25,130 nt of DNA from an uncultured Dorea sp. (GCA_910578495.1 CAJTRE010000002.1:131092-156221), one strand, 5' to 3'. Counted from the first letter of the stretch, positions 6,638 to 13,690 are shown. Translations and numbers: made by a program. The notes: a model not told the origin generated them from the sequence alone.

Positions 6638-7636
6638 TTACTTCGTAAAATTAGGCGCATATTTCGCAGCTAATAGAATGGCTTCAATCATGCTGACAGC
6701 GCTTACAATATTCTTTCCGGCAATGTCAAATGCTGTACCATGATCTACAGAAGTTCTAAGAATCGGCATACCATTTGTAATTGCTATCGTCTTCTCAAAA
6801 TCCAATGTCTTTGTCGCAATATGTCCCTGATCGTGATACAGAGATAACACACTGTTATATCTCCCCTGTGCCGCCTGATGGAACACAGAATCCGCTCCAA
6901 TTGGTCCTGTCACGTCATAGCCCTCTGCCTGTAATTCCTCAATTGCCGGAGTAATTTCATTGACCTCTTCCCATCCAAAAAGTCCATGTTCTCCGCTGTG
7001 AGGATTAAGTCCGGCAATCGCCATCGTTCCATCCGTCACGCCAAGCTTTGCAAGCGCTTCTAGACACCGTTTCACATAATCTTTGATTCTTTCCTTGGTA
7101 ATCATATCAAGCATTTCTCTTAACGAGACATGCCTTGTCAGGAAAAACACACGCATTCCATTTGTCTCGAACATTGTCAATGGATCTTCCGTCCCTGTCA
7201 GTGCTCCAAAAATCTCTGTGTGTCCAATAAAATGAATATCCCCGGCTCTCAAAGATTCTTTGTTGATTGGTGTTGTCGCAACAGCATCAACTTCTCCTTC
7301 ATTAGCAAGCTCAATACTTTTTGCAATATATTCATATGCGGCTTTTCCGCACATTCCATTGATCTTGCCAAACTCAAATCTGGCCATGTCAATATTGCCT
7401 AAGTCAATCAAATTTAAAATACCTTTTCGATAATCTCCTTCTTTTGGAGTTGTCACTATGTTGACTGTCAGATTCGTCTCCGTAATCTTAACTGCATTCT
7501 CTACAATCGTTTTATCACCGATAACAATACAGTCTGCCACATCAAATACTTCCTTTGATGCAATTGCTTTTACTGCAATCTCTGGACCTACTCCTGCCGG
7601 ATCTCCGATTGGTACTGCGATTAGTGGTCTTTTCAT
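6638..7636 (-). CDS. pdxA2: PdxA2-type 4-phospho-tetronate dehydrogenase
   Basis: This 332-residue protein of the PdxA family oxidises a 4-phosphorylated hydroxy acid with NAD+ and releases CO2. Classical PdxA acts in vitamin B6 synthesis; the PdxA2 branch turns D-threonate- or D-erythronate-4-phosphate into dihydroxyacetone phosphate. It starts with the family motif VPIGDPAGVGPEI (8-20). The metal-binding histidines His169, His213 (GLNPHSGEHG) and His268 (LYHDQGH) match the E. coli PdxA triad in position, and His139 sits in FIGHTE. The neighbours decide the function: it lies 30 bases after a DUF1537 kinase gene and just before a GntP permease, with no other B6 gene nearby. An AAAGGAAG ribosome site precedes the ATG. 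Which stereoisomer it uses is not visible. Confidence 0.88.
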   Translation of the reverse strand: MKRPLIAVPIGDPAGVGPEIAVKAIASKEVFDVADCIVIGDKTIVENAVKITETNLTVNIVTTPKEGDYRKGILNLIDLGNIDMARFEFGKINGMCGKAAYEYIAKSIELANEGEVDAVATTPINKESLRAGDIHFIGHTEIFGALTGTEDPLTMFETNGMRVFFLTRHVSLREMLDMITKERIKDYVKRCLEALAKLGVTDGTMAIAGLNPHSGEHGLFGWEEVNEITPAIEELQAEGYDVTGPIGADSVFHQAAQGRYNSVLSLYHDQGHIATKTLDFEKTIAITNGMPILRTSVDHGTAFDIAGKNIVSAVSMIEAILLAAKYAPNFTK

Positions 7637-7666
7637 AATAATTCTTCCTTTCTCTTTTACTAAATC

Positions 7667-8971
7667 TTAAATATATAGTTTTTCTTTCAAATACGTAATA
7701 CAACGGTTGACAGCATCTCTTCCGCCCTGACTGCCGCCTTTGGTAATAATGTGAATACCGTCGAATTCCCCTTTTAGGAATTGTCCATATGCCGCCAGCG
7801 GAAGCACTTCGTCTCTCAAACTAAGTCCCGCTGTCTGGAATCTGCCGCATACGGAAACGGTTACGTCACCACCACTGGTATACAAGCCTTTAAATGTTGG
7901 CTCTGACTTAAAAATACGATATGTAATCTCTGCAAGTCCACTGTTAATCTTACCAGTCACCTCATCAAGAGAACATCCATAGCGCTCCATATAAGGTTTA
8001 AAATCAATTCTATTCTCCGGATAAATTCCATCTCCCGTCACAGTAGATACAACATTGCGTTCACACTCTGTAAGAATCTCCTTCGTAACTCTTGCAATCT
8101 CCTGCTCTCTTCGTTCTTCCCCTTCCAAAAGTTCTCTTGTATTCACGAAAACATTATAGGTTCTCTGTGAAAGCCACAATTCTTCCATCTGAACTTTTGT
8201 ATTCGGGTTCACACTGCCTACCACAGCCAGAATCTTATTCTTTTCTCTCTTCTGTGTCGGTGCAATCAGCTTTCTTGACAGTGTTGCTGTAAATACTCCG
8301 GGATCCACTGCAACTACAGGAAGTTTGCTTGTAATCACAGCATCTGCAATCAAATCTAGATCTTCCTGTGTCACACAATCTATCGTTAAGATTCGACATC
8401 CCTCATTTACCCGTTCTTTCATCAAATCTGCCAAATAATGTTTTCCGTACATTAAGTCCTTCATGAAAATAGAACCGACTTTATACTTACTCTGCTGTTC
8501 AAAAAGTACAGAAACTTCCGAGCATTTTACAGGCGTCTTTGGATCAATGGCAATATTCGTTTTATGAAGCGGTATTCCTTCTACCAACATATAACCGCCT
8601 GTCACGACTCTTCCTGATGCCGGAAAACAAGGCGCTGCGATTGCCACATAATTTTCTCCCAGACAATCAAGCATCGCATCCGTCTCACTTCCCAGATTTC
8701 CTCTAAGTGTACTGTCAATTCGCTTAGAGTATATTTTCACTCCATCATTTTTTAATAATCTGCACACATTATATACTCGGTTATAGGCAACCTGCGCCTC
8801 TACTCCTCGACTGTCTGTAGGATAAAGAACACAATCACAGTCTGCAAGTATAGATAATTCAATTCTTTCGGCATTCATTACGGTGTATGCTTTATAATTC
8901 ATTTTTTTCAGAAGTACTCCTGTGGCATTTGCTCCTGTCAAATCATCTGCTATCACAACACACTCTGGCAT
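7667..8971 (-). CDS. DUF1537 four-carbon acid sugar kinase (DtnK-like)
   Basis: This is an ATP-dependent kinase of the DUF1537 family that phosphorylates a tetronate at O4. An upstream ATG at 9064 in the same frame is possible, but the start at 8971 is better: a GGGGA ribosome site lies six bases before it, and the protein then begins MPECVVIADDLTGAN as family members do, giving 434 residues. The N-terminal domain holds the substrate motifs IADDLTGANATG (7-18) and SKRIDSTLRGN (82-92). The C-terminal nucleotide-binding domain holds VVGSVNPNT, TSGGDVT and ITKGGSQGG. Immediate linkage to the PdxA2-type gene (30-base gap) is the arrangement of the D-threonate route, so this is the likely partner kinase. 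It has its own promoter in the 154-base gap behind the second kinase gene. The exact substrate is inference. Confidence 0.9.
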   Translation of the reverse strand: MPECVVIADDLTGANATGVLLKKMNYKAYTVMNAERIELSILADCDCVLYPTDSRGVEAQVAYNRVYNVCRLLKNDGVKIYSKRIDSTLRGNLGSETDAMLDCLGENYVAIAAPCFPASGRVVTGGYMLVEGIPLHKTNIAIDPKTPVKCSEVSVLFEQQSKYKVGSIFMKDLMYGKHYLADLMKERVNEGCRILTIDCVTQEDLDLIADAVITSKLPVVAVDPGVFTATLSRKLIAPTQKREKNKILAVVGSVNPNTKVQMEELWLSQRTYNVFVNTRELLEGEERREQEIARVTKEILTECERNVVSTVTGDGIYPENRIDFKPYMERYGCSLDEVTGKINSGLAEITYRIFKSEPTFKGLYTSGGDVTVSVCGRFQTAGLSLRDEVLPLAAYGQFLKGEFDGIHIITKGGSQGGRDAVNRCITYLKEKLYI

Positions 8972-9002
8972 AGGCAATCCCCTTTCACATTCAAACATTT
9001 TA

Positions 9003-9041
9003 TGTTTGTTTATGTTCATATCGTACTTCAAATGTTCATAT
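9003..9041. promoter_or_regulatory. Operator-like direct repeats over the internal promoter
   Basis: On the minus strand ATATGAACAT occurs twice, at 9032-9041 and 9012-9021, exactly 20 bases (about two helical turns) apart, one in the spacer and one over the -10/start. The second runs into a GTTTGTTTATGTTC motif (plus strand, 9004-9017) that recurs at 9097-9110 and, in part, at 11481-11494. Direct-repeat, T-rich operators suit a DeoR-family repressor. Confidence 0.5.
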
Positions 9042-9048
9042 TTGTCAA
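9020..9048 (-). promoter_or_regulatory. Internal promoter of the kinase-pdxA2-permease unit
   Basis: On the minus strand a perfect TTGACA (9043-9048), 17 bases and TACGAT (9020-9025) precede the kinase gene. The -10 context AGTACGAT is identical to that of the dehydrogenase promoter at 11532-11560. A second TTGACA lies 19 bases further upstream and could serve as an alternative -35 with an 18-base spacer to TATGAA. Confidence 0.6.
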
Positions 9049-9125
9049 TTAAAACTATTGTCAATTATGTTTTTCTACTAATCGCACAATTTTTTAGTTT
9101 GTTTTTGTTCGTTTTGTATAATTGA

Positions 9126-10550
9126 TCACTTTTTTATCAATACTTCTACGGCTTCTTTTAATGTCGTAATCTCCCCTACATTTCCGGGGAATATAACGTA
9201 CGGTGTAAGAGGAAATTTACTCTCATTTCCTGTCTGCCATACCGGAATTCCTGGTCTAATCTGTCCCAATACATTCGCCTTTTGCACTGCCAACGCCTTC
9301 GTTCCTACATCGCTCGAAGTAATACCTCCCTTAGCAATTACAAAACTTGGCGTAACACTGAGTCTTCCCACTAAAGATTGAACTGCGTCAGAAATTTTCA
9401 CAGACAATCTAAGTTCGTCCTCCTTGTCTCCAGTATCTGCTGTAATTAAGTCCCTCGTTGTGTAGCAGCATACTGTCTTCCCAGCTTTGATACACGCTTC
9501 TTCTTTATCCAGACATCTCTGTACCTCAGCTTCAAATGCAGCATCATCTTTGACAAGTGTTGCATCCAGTTCGATAGATTCAATATCTTTCAATTCCTTC
9601 AAACACTCTACTTGCTTGGTTGTCTTGTCTGTATGTGAGCCAACCACGACGATTCCACCGTTTGTTGTCTCCTTTACCACCATCTGTTCTCTTTCAAGAA
9701 GCGGCTGGTCAGTAACTGCTCCCATTACTTTCACAATGGCAGCCGCAGTACGAAACATGAACACTTTACCTTTGGCCATGGCGCGGTAAAGCGCTATGCA
9801 AAATACCTTTACATCCACGTAATCGACGGCATTGACGATAATCTTGTTAAAATCTTTCACTTCCATAAGCTGTGCTTCGATTTTGTCAATATTTACGTTT
9901 CGGATATCTTCCAAAGAAATACAAGTTACATCTTCTGCCTTGTATGCACCCTTGGTTTTCTCTTCTATATACTCAGGCATTGTCGCCGCAATATACCCAA
10001 AAGTCTTATCCTTGGCAAATTCAGTCTCGTTAGCTGGTACTAGTTCTTCACCATATTTCACATAATGTACATTATCGATCGTGAATCTTCCACCTTCTTT
10101 AAAGAACGGGCACATAATCTCACCATCTATAACTTTCCCTGTATTCTTCTCATAACTTTCTTTCAGAAGTGTTGTCTCAAGAGGATAATGTCCACGAAGG
10201 GTACTATCACTTCTACTGATAAAGATGTATTCTTTTCCCCTCTCTTTTGCCACTTCATCTACGATTTCCGCAATTTCATTATGTGCTTTCGTCGTCTGTT
10301 CCACAGTAAATCCTCTGGAATTGGTCAGTACATAAAACAGATTATTTTCTTCTTCAAATCCTTGACGTATACTGTCTTTTGTCCAGTTAGTATACACCGA
10401 AATATCATGTACGGTCTGCACTCCTGTCGGATCATCGTCAAGAACAACTATCTTCTTGTTATTTGCTTCAATTTCCTTTTGAAGAAGCGTATCTACCTTT
10501 GCCTCATTAATTTTTTTATAAGAGGTTAATATATCTGTATGAATTGCCAT
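9126..10550 (-). CDS. DUF1537 four-carbon acid sugar kinase, second type
   Basis: This is a second DUF1537-family kinase of 474 residues, clearly divergent from its neighbour. The N-terminal domain has VVLDDDPTGVQTVHD (35-49), the variant DDDPTG of the IADDLTGA motif, and SRSDSTLRGH (112-121), where the family lysine-arginine is replaced by Ser-Arg. The C-terminal domain has GGIVVVGSHTDKTTKQ, CCYTTRDLI and FVIAKGGITSSDVGTKAL. A long insert with GEIMCPFFKEGGR lies between. The start follows an AGGAGG site nine bases upstream. The gene lies 24 bases after the dehydrogenase gene and the two are probably one transcript; in other genomes this kinase type commonly travels with, or is fused to, a LtnD-like dehydrogenase. 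It may phosphorylate an oxidised tetronate (3-oxo-tetronate) rather than the tetronate itself. Substrate unproven. Confidence 0.87.
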   Translation of the reverse strand: MAIHTDILTSYKKINEAKVDTLLQKEIEANNKKIVVLDDDPTGVQTVHDISVYTNWTKDSIRQGFEEENNLFYVLTNSRGFTVEQTTKAHNEIAEIVDEVAKERGKEYIFISRSDSTLRGHYPLETTLLKESYEKNTGKVIDGEIMCPFFKEGGRFTIDNVHYVKYGEELVPANETEFAKDKTFGYIAATMPEYIEEKTKGAYKAEDVTCISLEDIRNVNIDKIEAQLMEVKDFNKIIVNAVDYVDVKVFCIALYRAMAKGKVFMFRTAAAIVKVMGAVTDQPLLEREQMVVKETTNGGIVVVGSHTDKTTKQVECLKELKDIESIELDATLVKDDAAFEAEVQRCLDKEEACIKAGKTVCCYTTRDLITADTGDKEDELRLSVKISDAVQSLVGRLSVTPSFVIAKGGITSSDVGTKALAVQKANVLGQIRPGIPVWQTGNESKFPLTPYVIFPGNVGEITTLKEAVEVLIKK

Positions 10551-10574
10551 CTTCTTCGCCCTCCTAAGTTTTGC

Positions 10575-11462
10575 CTAATCAAACTTCTTTACTTCTACGT
10601 CTGCCAATTTTTCAAAATACTGTACAATTCCGCCATGATCGTCTTCCATGTGTCCATGAATTTTAAGACTCTGAAGAATCTCATAAAGCTGCGCTGTGTA
10701 CGGAATGGGGACATCAATAGAATGTGCAGTATTCACTACATTCTTAATATCTTTATGGTTAATGCGGATCGGTCCGCCAGGTTTGAAGTTCCGTTCTACA
10801 ATCATTGGAATCTTTGCATCCAAAACAGCGCTTCCTGCCAGTCCCCCTCTAATTGCCTCGTATACTTTCTGCGGATTGGCTCCCGCCTTTGTTGCAAGTA
10901 CAAATGCTTCAGATACCACTGCAATTGTATTATTTACGATGACCTGGTTCGCAAGTTTTGTAACACTCCCGCTTCCAGAACCGCCAATCAATAAGGCAGA
11001 AGAACCCAAAATATCAAAATACTCTTTAAAATCATCGAAGTCTTTCTCATCTCCGCCTGCCATAATTGCAAGTGTTCCAGCAATTGCTCCCGGCTCACCG
11101 CCAGATACAGGCGCGTCAATAAAGCCGACTCCTTTTTCTTTCAATCTGTCATAACACTCCTGAGATTCTACCGGAGTCACAGAACTCATATCACACACTA
11201 CGCTTCCAGCTTTAATCGTAGAAGCAACACCACTATCTCCAAATAAAATTGCTTTCGAGATTGCTCCGCTTGGAACCATAATAATAATTCTCTCACACTC
11301 TGCTCCAATGGCTGCATAATCTGCTTCTTTCGCCCCAGCCGCAACTACATCTGCAACTGCTTCTTTGTTCAAATCTGATACAAGCAGTTCTACACCTGCA
11401 TTCAACAAATTCTTTGCCATTGGTCGTCCCATAATGCCTAATCCAATAAACCCTACTTTCAT
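10575..11462 (-). CDS. GarR/LtnD-like NAD(P)-dependent hydroxyacid dehydrogenase
   Basis: This 295-residue beta-hydroxyacid dehydrogenase (HIBADH superfamily) includes tartronate semialdehyde reductase (GarR), 3-hydroxyisobutyrate dehydrogenase and L-threonate dehydrogenase (LtnD). The N-terminal Rossmann motif is GFIGLGIMGRPMA (4-16), the substrate loop is DAPVSGGEPGA (116-126), and the catalytic lysine is Lys169 in VTKLANQ, with Asn172. An AAAGGAAG site precedes the ATG. It is the first gene of the minus-strand sugar-acid locus and is followed after 24 bases by a DUF1537 kinase gene. That pairing favours oxidation of a tetronate at C2 (LtnD or DenD role) over glycerate metabolism. The lack of a garL-type aldolase nearby also argues against a pure GarR role. 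The annotation 2-hydroxy-3-oxopropionate reductase would be the generic database name. Confidence 0.85.
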   Translation of the reverse strand: MKVGFIGLGIMGRPMAKNLLNAGVELLVSDLNKEAVADVVAAGAKEADYAAIGAECERIIIMVPSGAISKAILFGDSGVASTIKAGSVVCDMSSVTPVESQECYDRLKEKGVGFIDAPVSGGEPGAIAGTLAIMAGGDEKDFDDFKEYFDILGSSALLIGGSGSGSVTKLANQVIVNNTIAVVSEAFVLATKAGANPQKVYEAIRGGLAGSAVLDAKIPMIVERNFKPGGPIRINHKDIKNVVNTAHSIDVPIPYTAQLYEILQSLKIHGHMEDDHGGIVQYFEKLADVEVKKFD

Positions 11463-11531
11463 TGTCTTACTTCCTTTCTTGTTTGTTTTTGTTTTCTTCG
11501 TATTAATTTGTTCTATTTCTTCTTATTATTA

Positions 11532-11560
11532 ATCGTACTACATACCGGTATACCGGTCAA
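11532..11560 (-). promoter_or_regulatory. Promoter of the dehydrogenase-kinase operon
   Basis: On the minus strand TTGACC (11555-11560), a 17-base spacer and TACGAT (11532-11537) lie upstream of the dehydrogenase gene, leaving a leader of about 65 bases. The spacer is filled by the ACCGGTATACCGGT palindrome. Confidence 0.65.
11544..11557. promoter_or_regulatory. GntR-type operator (perfect 14-bp palindrome)
   Basis: ACCGGTATACCGGT reads the same on both strands and sits between the -35 and -10 of the dehydrogenase promoter. Its GGTATACC core fits the GGT-N2-ACC form common among FadR-subfamily GntR sites, and a GntR/FCD gene starts 170 bases away. Bound regulator would block RNA polymerase directly. 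Confidence 0.6.
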
Positions 11561-11617
11561 TAGTGTTTCATTGATTTGCTAAGTTTCTACCTTTTCCATA
11601 ATTTAAAAGAATGATTT

Positions 11618-11634
11618 TTGTGTAATTTACACAA
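11618..11634. promoter_or_regulatory. 17-bp palindrome in the divergent promoter region
   Basis: TTGTGTAA-T-TTACACAA is a perfect 8+1+8 inverted repeat ending 13 bases upstream of the -35 of the gntR-type gene. It differs from the ACCGGT palindrome, so either the same regulator tolerates both or a second regulator binds here. Confidence 0.5.
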
Positions 11635-11647
11635 TTACTCAGCTCTA

Positions 11648-11676
11648 TTGACCGTTTACAGTAAATATAGTAAAAT
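11648..11676 (+). promoter_or_regulatory. Promoter of the GntR-type regulator gene
   Basis: TTGACC (11648-11653), 17 bases and TAAAAT (11671-11676). The ten bases CTATTGACCG around this -35 are the same ten that surround the -35 of the divergent dehydrogenase promoter, so one half-site is shared and autoregulation is plausible. Confidence 0.65.
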
Positions 11677-11726
11677 ATTTTCAATATTTATATTACTTAT
11701 TTCGTATTTTTTTAGAGGAAGTACTT

Positions 11727-12371
11727 ATGACACCATTAAATGAACAAGCATATCAACATTTACAAATGCTGATTATGACTCACAAACTATCCTACGATAA
11801 AATCTATTCTGAGACAAAATTATCCAAAGAGTTGGGAATTTCCAGAACTCCTTTTCGAGATGCCATTCACCGATTGGCGCAAGAAGGTTATATTGATATT
11901 ATTCCAAGCAAAGGATTTACACTTCATCAGCTAACTTCAAAGGATATTATTGAAACATTTCAGGTCCGTTCTGCTCTGGAGTGCTACTGCACTCTTCAGA
12001 TTGCAAAAAACGCAGAACAAGAACCTGTCAAGAAATTACTCAAAGAATTGCTAGATGCAACAGAGACATTAAAAGTAATTTTGGAAACTACGAAATCCAT
12101 TAAGGATTTCTGTGAATATGATTTTCTATTTCACACAAAGATTATTGCATACGCAGAGAATGAACAATTTTCTTCATTATTTGATACCTTCAAATATCGT
12201 ATGCGAAAACTCGCGGAACTCTCCTTAGCCCACGAGGGGCGTATGCTTGCTACTTACAGAGAACATCTGGCAATTGTTCAGGCTATGGAGCAGGGAAATG
12301 CAGCACAGATTTACGAAATTACTTCCAGACATATGGATAGAGCCCGCCTCATTAATATGGAAGACTTATAA
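11727..12371 (+). CDS. GntR-family (FCD domain) transcriptional regulator
   Basis: This 214-residue regulator has an N-terminal GntR winged helix (about 5-68, with LSKELGISRTPFRDAIHRL at 32-50) and a C-terminal all-helical FCD ligand domain. The likely metal/ligand residues of FCD proteins are in place: Asp132 and His136 (YDFLFH), His180 (YREHLAI) and His202 (SRHMDRA). Members usually sense small organic acids. An AGAGGAAG site precedes the ATG. It is transcribed away from the dehydrogenase gene across a 264-base region holding both promoters and two palindromes, the usual layout of a local regulator that also controls itself. It ends two bases before the convergent nth gene. The effector is probably a tetronate or its oxidised product (inference). 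Confidence 0.9.
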   Translation: MTPLNEQAYQHLQMLIMTHKLSYDKIYSETKLSKELGISRTPFRDAIHRLAQEGYIDIIPSKGFTLHQLTSKDIIETFQVRSALECYCTLQIAKNAEQEPVKKLLKELLDATETLKVILETTKSIKDFCEYDFLFHTKIIAYAENEQFSSLFDTFKYRMRKLAELSLAHEGRMLATYREHLAIVQAMEQGNAAQIYEITSRHMDRARLINMEDL

Positions 12372-12373
12372 TA

Positions 12374-13006
12374 CTATATTTTCTTTTTACAAATGTCCTG
12401 TAGACAGCATTTATCACAATATGGCTTCGTTCTGGCCGTACAGACATCTCTGCCATGATAGACAAGGCGGTGACAAAAATCGCTGCCTTCTTCTGGCGGA
12501 ATAATTTTCCACAATTCCATCTCTACTTTCTTAGGCTCTTTGATTCCATCTACAAGTCCCATGCGATTGACGAGACGGATACAATGTGTATCTGTAACAA
12601 TGGCAGGCTCGCCAAACACATCTCCCATAATCAGATTCGCGCTCTTTCTCCCCACTCCTGGAAGTTTCAAAAGCGCTTTAAAATCATTTGGTATCTTGCC
12701 GTCATATTCATCTCTTATCATCTTCATGCAGGCGCTGATATCCCTCGCCTTACTTTTTCCCAGCCCACAAGGTCTTACAATCTCCTCAATATCATCTACC
12801 TCTGCCTCTGCAAGTGCTTCTATGCTTGGATATTTCTCATATAACCCTTCTACCACTACATTTACCCTCGCATCTGTACACTGCGCCGCAAGGCGGACAC
12901 TTACGAGAAGTTTCCATGCTTGGTCATAATCCAGCGTACATCCGGCGTCCGGATACTCCTGTCTTAAACGCTCTATAATCTCTAACGCCAATTGTTTCTT
13001 TGTCAT
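12374..13006 (-). CDS. nth: Endonuclease III (DNA glycosylase/AP lyase)
   Basis: This enzyme removes oxidised pyrimidines and nicks abasic sites in base-excision repair. The protein has the helix-hairpin-helix motif LKLPGVGRKSAN with catalytic lysine and the aspartate in VTDTHCIRL (Lys124 and Asp142 counted from the longer start; Lys121 and Asp139 from the chosen one). A C-terminal [4Fe-4S] cluster motif follows, Cys-x7-Cys-x2-Cys-x5-Cys (E. coli has x6 in the first gap). Two in-frame ATGs exist, at 13015 and 13006. The AGGAG ribosome site abuts the first and is nine bases from the second, so 13006 is preferred (210 residues). It lies 12 bases after the YbaK-like gene, so the two are likely co-transcribed, and it ends two bases from the convergent gntR-type gene. 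Confidence 0.95.
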   Translation of the reverse strand: MTKKQLALEIIERLRQEYPDAGCTLDYDQAWKLLVSVRLAAQCTDARVNVVVEGLYEKYPSIEALAEAEVDDIEEIVRPCGLGKSKARDISACMKMIRDEYDGKIPNDFKALLKLPGVGRKSANLIMGDVFGEPAIVTDTHCIRLVNRMGLVDGIKEPKKVEMELWKIIPPEEGSDFCHRLVYHGRDVCTARTKPYCDKCCLQDICKKKI

Positions 13007-13018
13007 AGTCTCCATCTC

Positions 13019-13576
13019 CTATGTATGCTGCTGATTTCCATCAGTCAGTTTCACTGTAATGTATTCATGGTGTACTGCTTTTAAATATTTCTCCACCATA
13101 TCTTTTGTCTTCATTTTAATACTGGATGTGTTGATACATGGATGACATCCGAAATATTCCTGCTCCAAAAGCTCTTCGTCCACCAATAGCTGTACACGTT
13201 TACCCGGATCGAACATTAAGCCCATAACCGTTGCAGATCCCGGTGCCACATTCAAGTATTCTTCCATATACTCCCCGGAAGCAAAGGAAAGTCTGGATGT
13301 AGGTATCTGTTTTGATAGTTCTTTCGTCTGCAGCGCTTTATCCCCCGGTAATAAAAGAAGATAAAATGCTGTCTTTTGCCGATTACACAAAAATAGATTT
13401 TTACAGATCTTGATTCCCAATGTCTGGTCCACTTCCTCGCAGGCAGCAATGGTCATCACTGCTTCGTGATCCACCCTGTCATATACAATTCCCAATTCGT
13501 CCAGCAAATCATAAACTTTAATTTCTTTGTCTAACCGCCCTTTTGTATCTTCCGGACGTCCTTTATGTAATATCAT
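13019..13576 (-). CDS. YbaK/ProX-type prolyl-tRNA editing deacylase
   Basis: This 185-residue free-standing editing domain hydrolyses wrongly charged tRNA such as Ala-tRNA(Pro), in the cytosol. The family core is visible: VDHEAVMTIAA (35-45), the lysine-containing CKNLFLCNRQKTAFYLLLLP (58-77) followed by GDK (Lys80), GSATVMGL (113-120), and the GxHP loop GCHPCINTSS (143-152). The longer form with an N-terminal helix resembles the PrdX/ProX group of Clostridia. An AAAGGAGA site lies upstream at a slightly long spacing. It is the first gene of a pair with nth, with a good promoter at 13631-13659. Since no prolyl-tRNA synthetase is nearby, the specificity is taken from the family only. Confidence 0.88.
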   Translation of the reverse strand: MILHKGRPEDTKGRLDKEIKVYDLLDELGIVYDRVDHEAVMTIAACEEVDQTLGIKICKNLFLCNRQKTAFYLLLLPGDKALQTKELSKQIPTSRLSFASGEYMEEYLNVAPGSATVMGLMFDPGKRVQLLVDEELLEQEYFGCHPCINTSSIKMKTKDMVEKYLKAVHHEYITVKLTDGNQQHT

Positions 13577-13630
13577 GGTATCGTATTCTCCTTTATTGTC
13601 CGCTCATAACCCCTTTACTAAGACCTAAAT

Positions 13631-13659
13631 ATTATACCAAATCTTACGATAAATCACAA
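13631..13659 (-). promoter_or_regulatory. Promoter of the ybaK-nth pair
   Basis: On the minus strand TTGTGA (13654-13659), 17 bases and a perfect TATAAT (13631-13636). The -35 overlaps the tail of the sda terminator, so one operon ends exactly where the next begins. Confidence 0.7.
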
Positions 13660-13690
13660 TAAAAGAAGACAGACCGCTTAGAATCTGTCT
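13656..13690 (-). terminator. Terminator of the sdaAB-sdaAA operon
   Basis: AGACAGA (13667-13673) and TCTGTCT (13684-13690) form a 7-bp stem with a 10-base loop, 12 bases past the sdaAA stop codon, followed on the minus strand by TCTTTTATT. Confidence 0.65.

Noticed and set aside
7667..9064. Upstream start for the first DUF1537 kinase
   Set aside because: The added 31 residues cover the promoter and operator repeats and lack a ribosome site; the start at 8971 fits the family N-terminus.
10065..10529. 154-codon ORF antisense to the second DUF1537 kinase
   Set aside because: Entirely inside a gene with clear motifs; composition is Phe/Ile/Cys-rich without recognisable pattern.
10696..11154. 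152-codon ORF antisense to the dehydrogenase gene
   Set aside because: Shadow of a gene with intact Rossmann and catalytic motifs.
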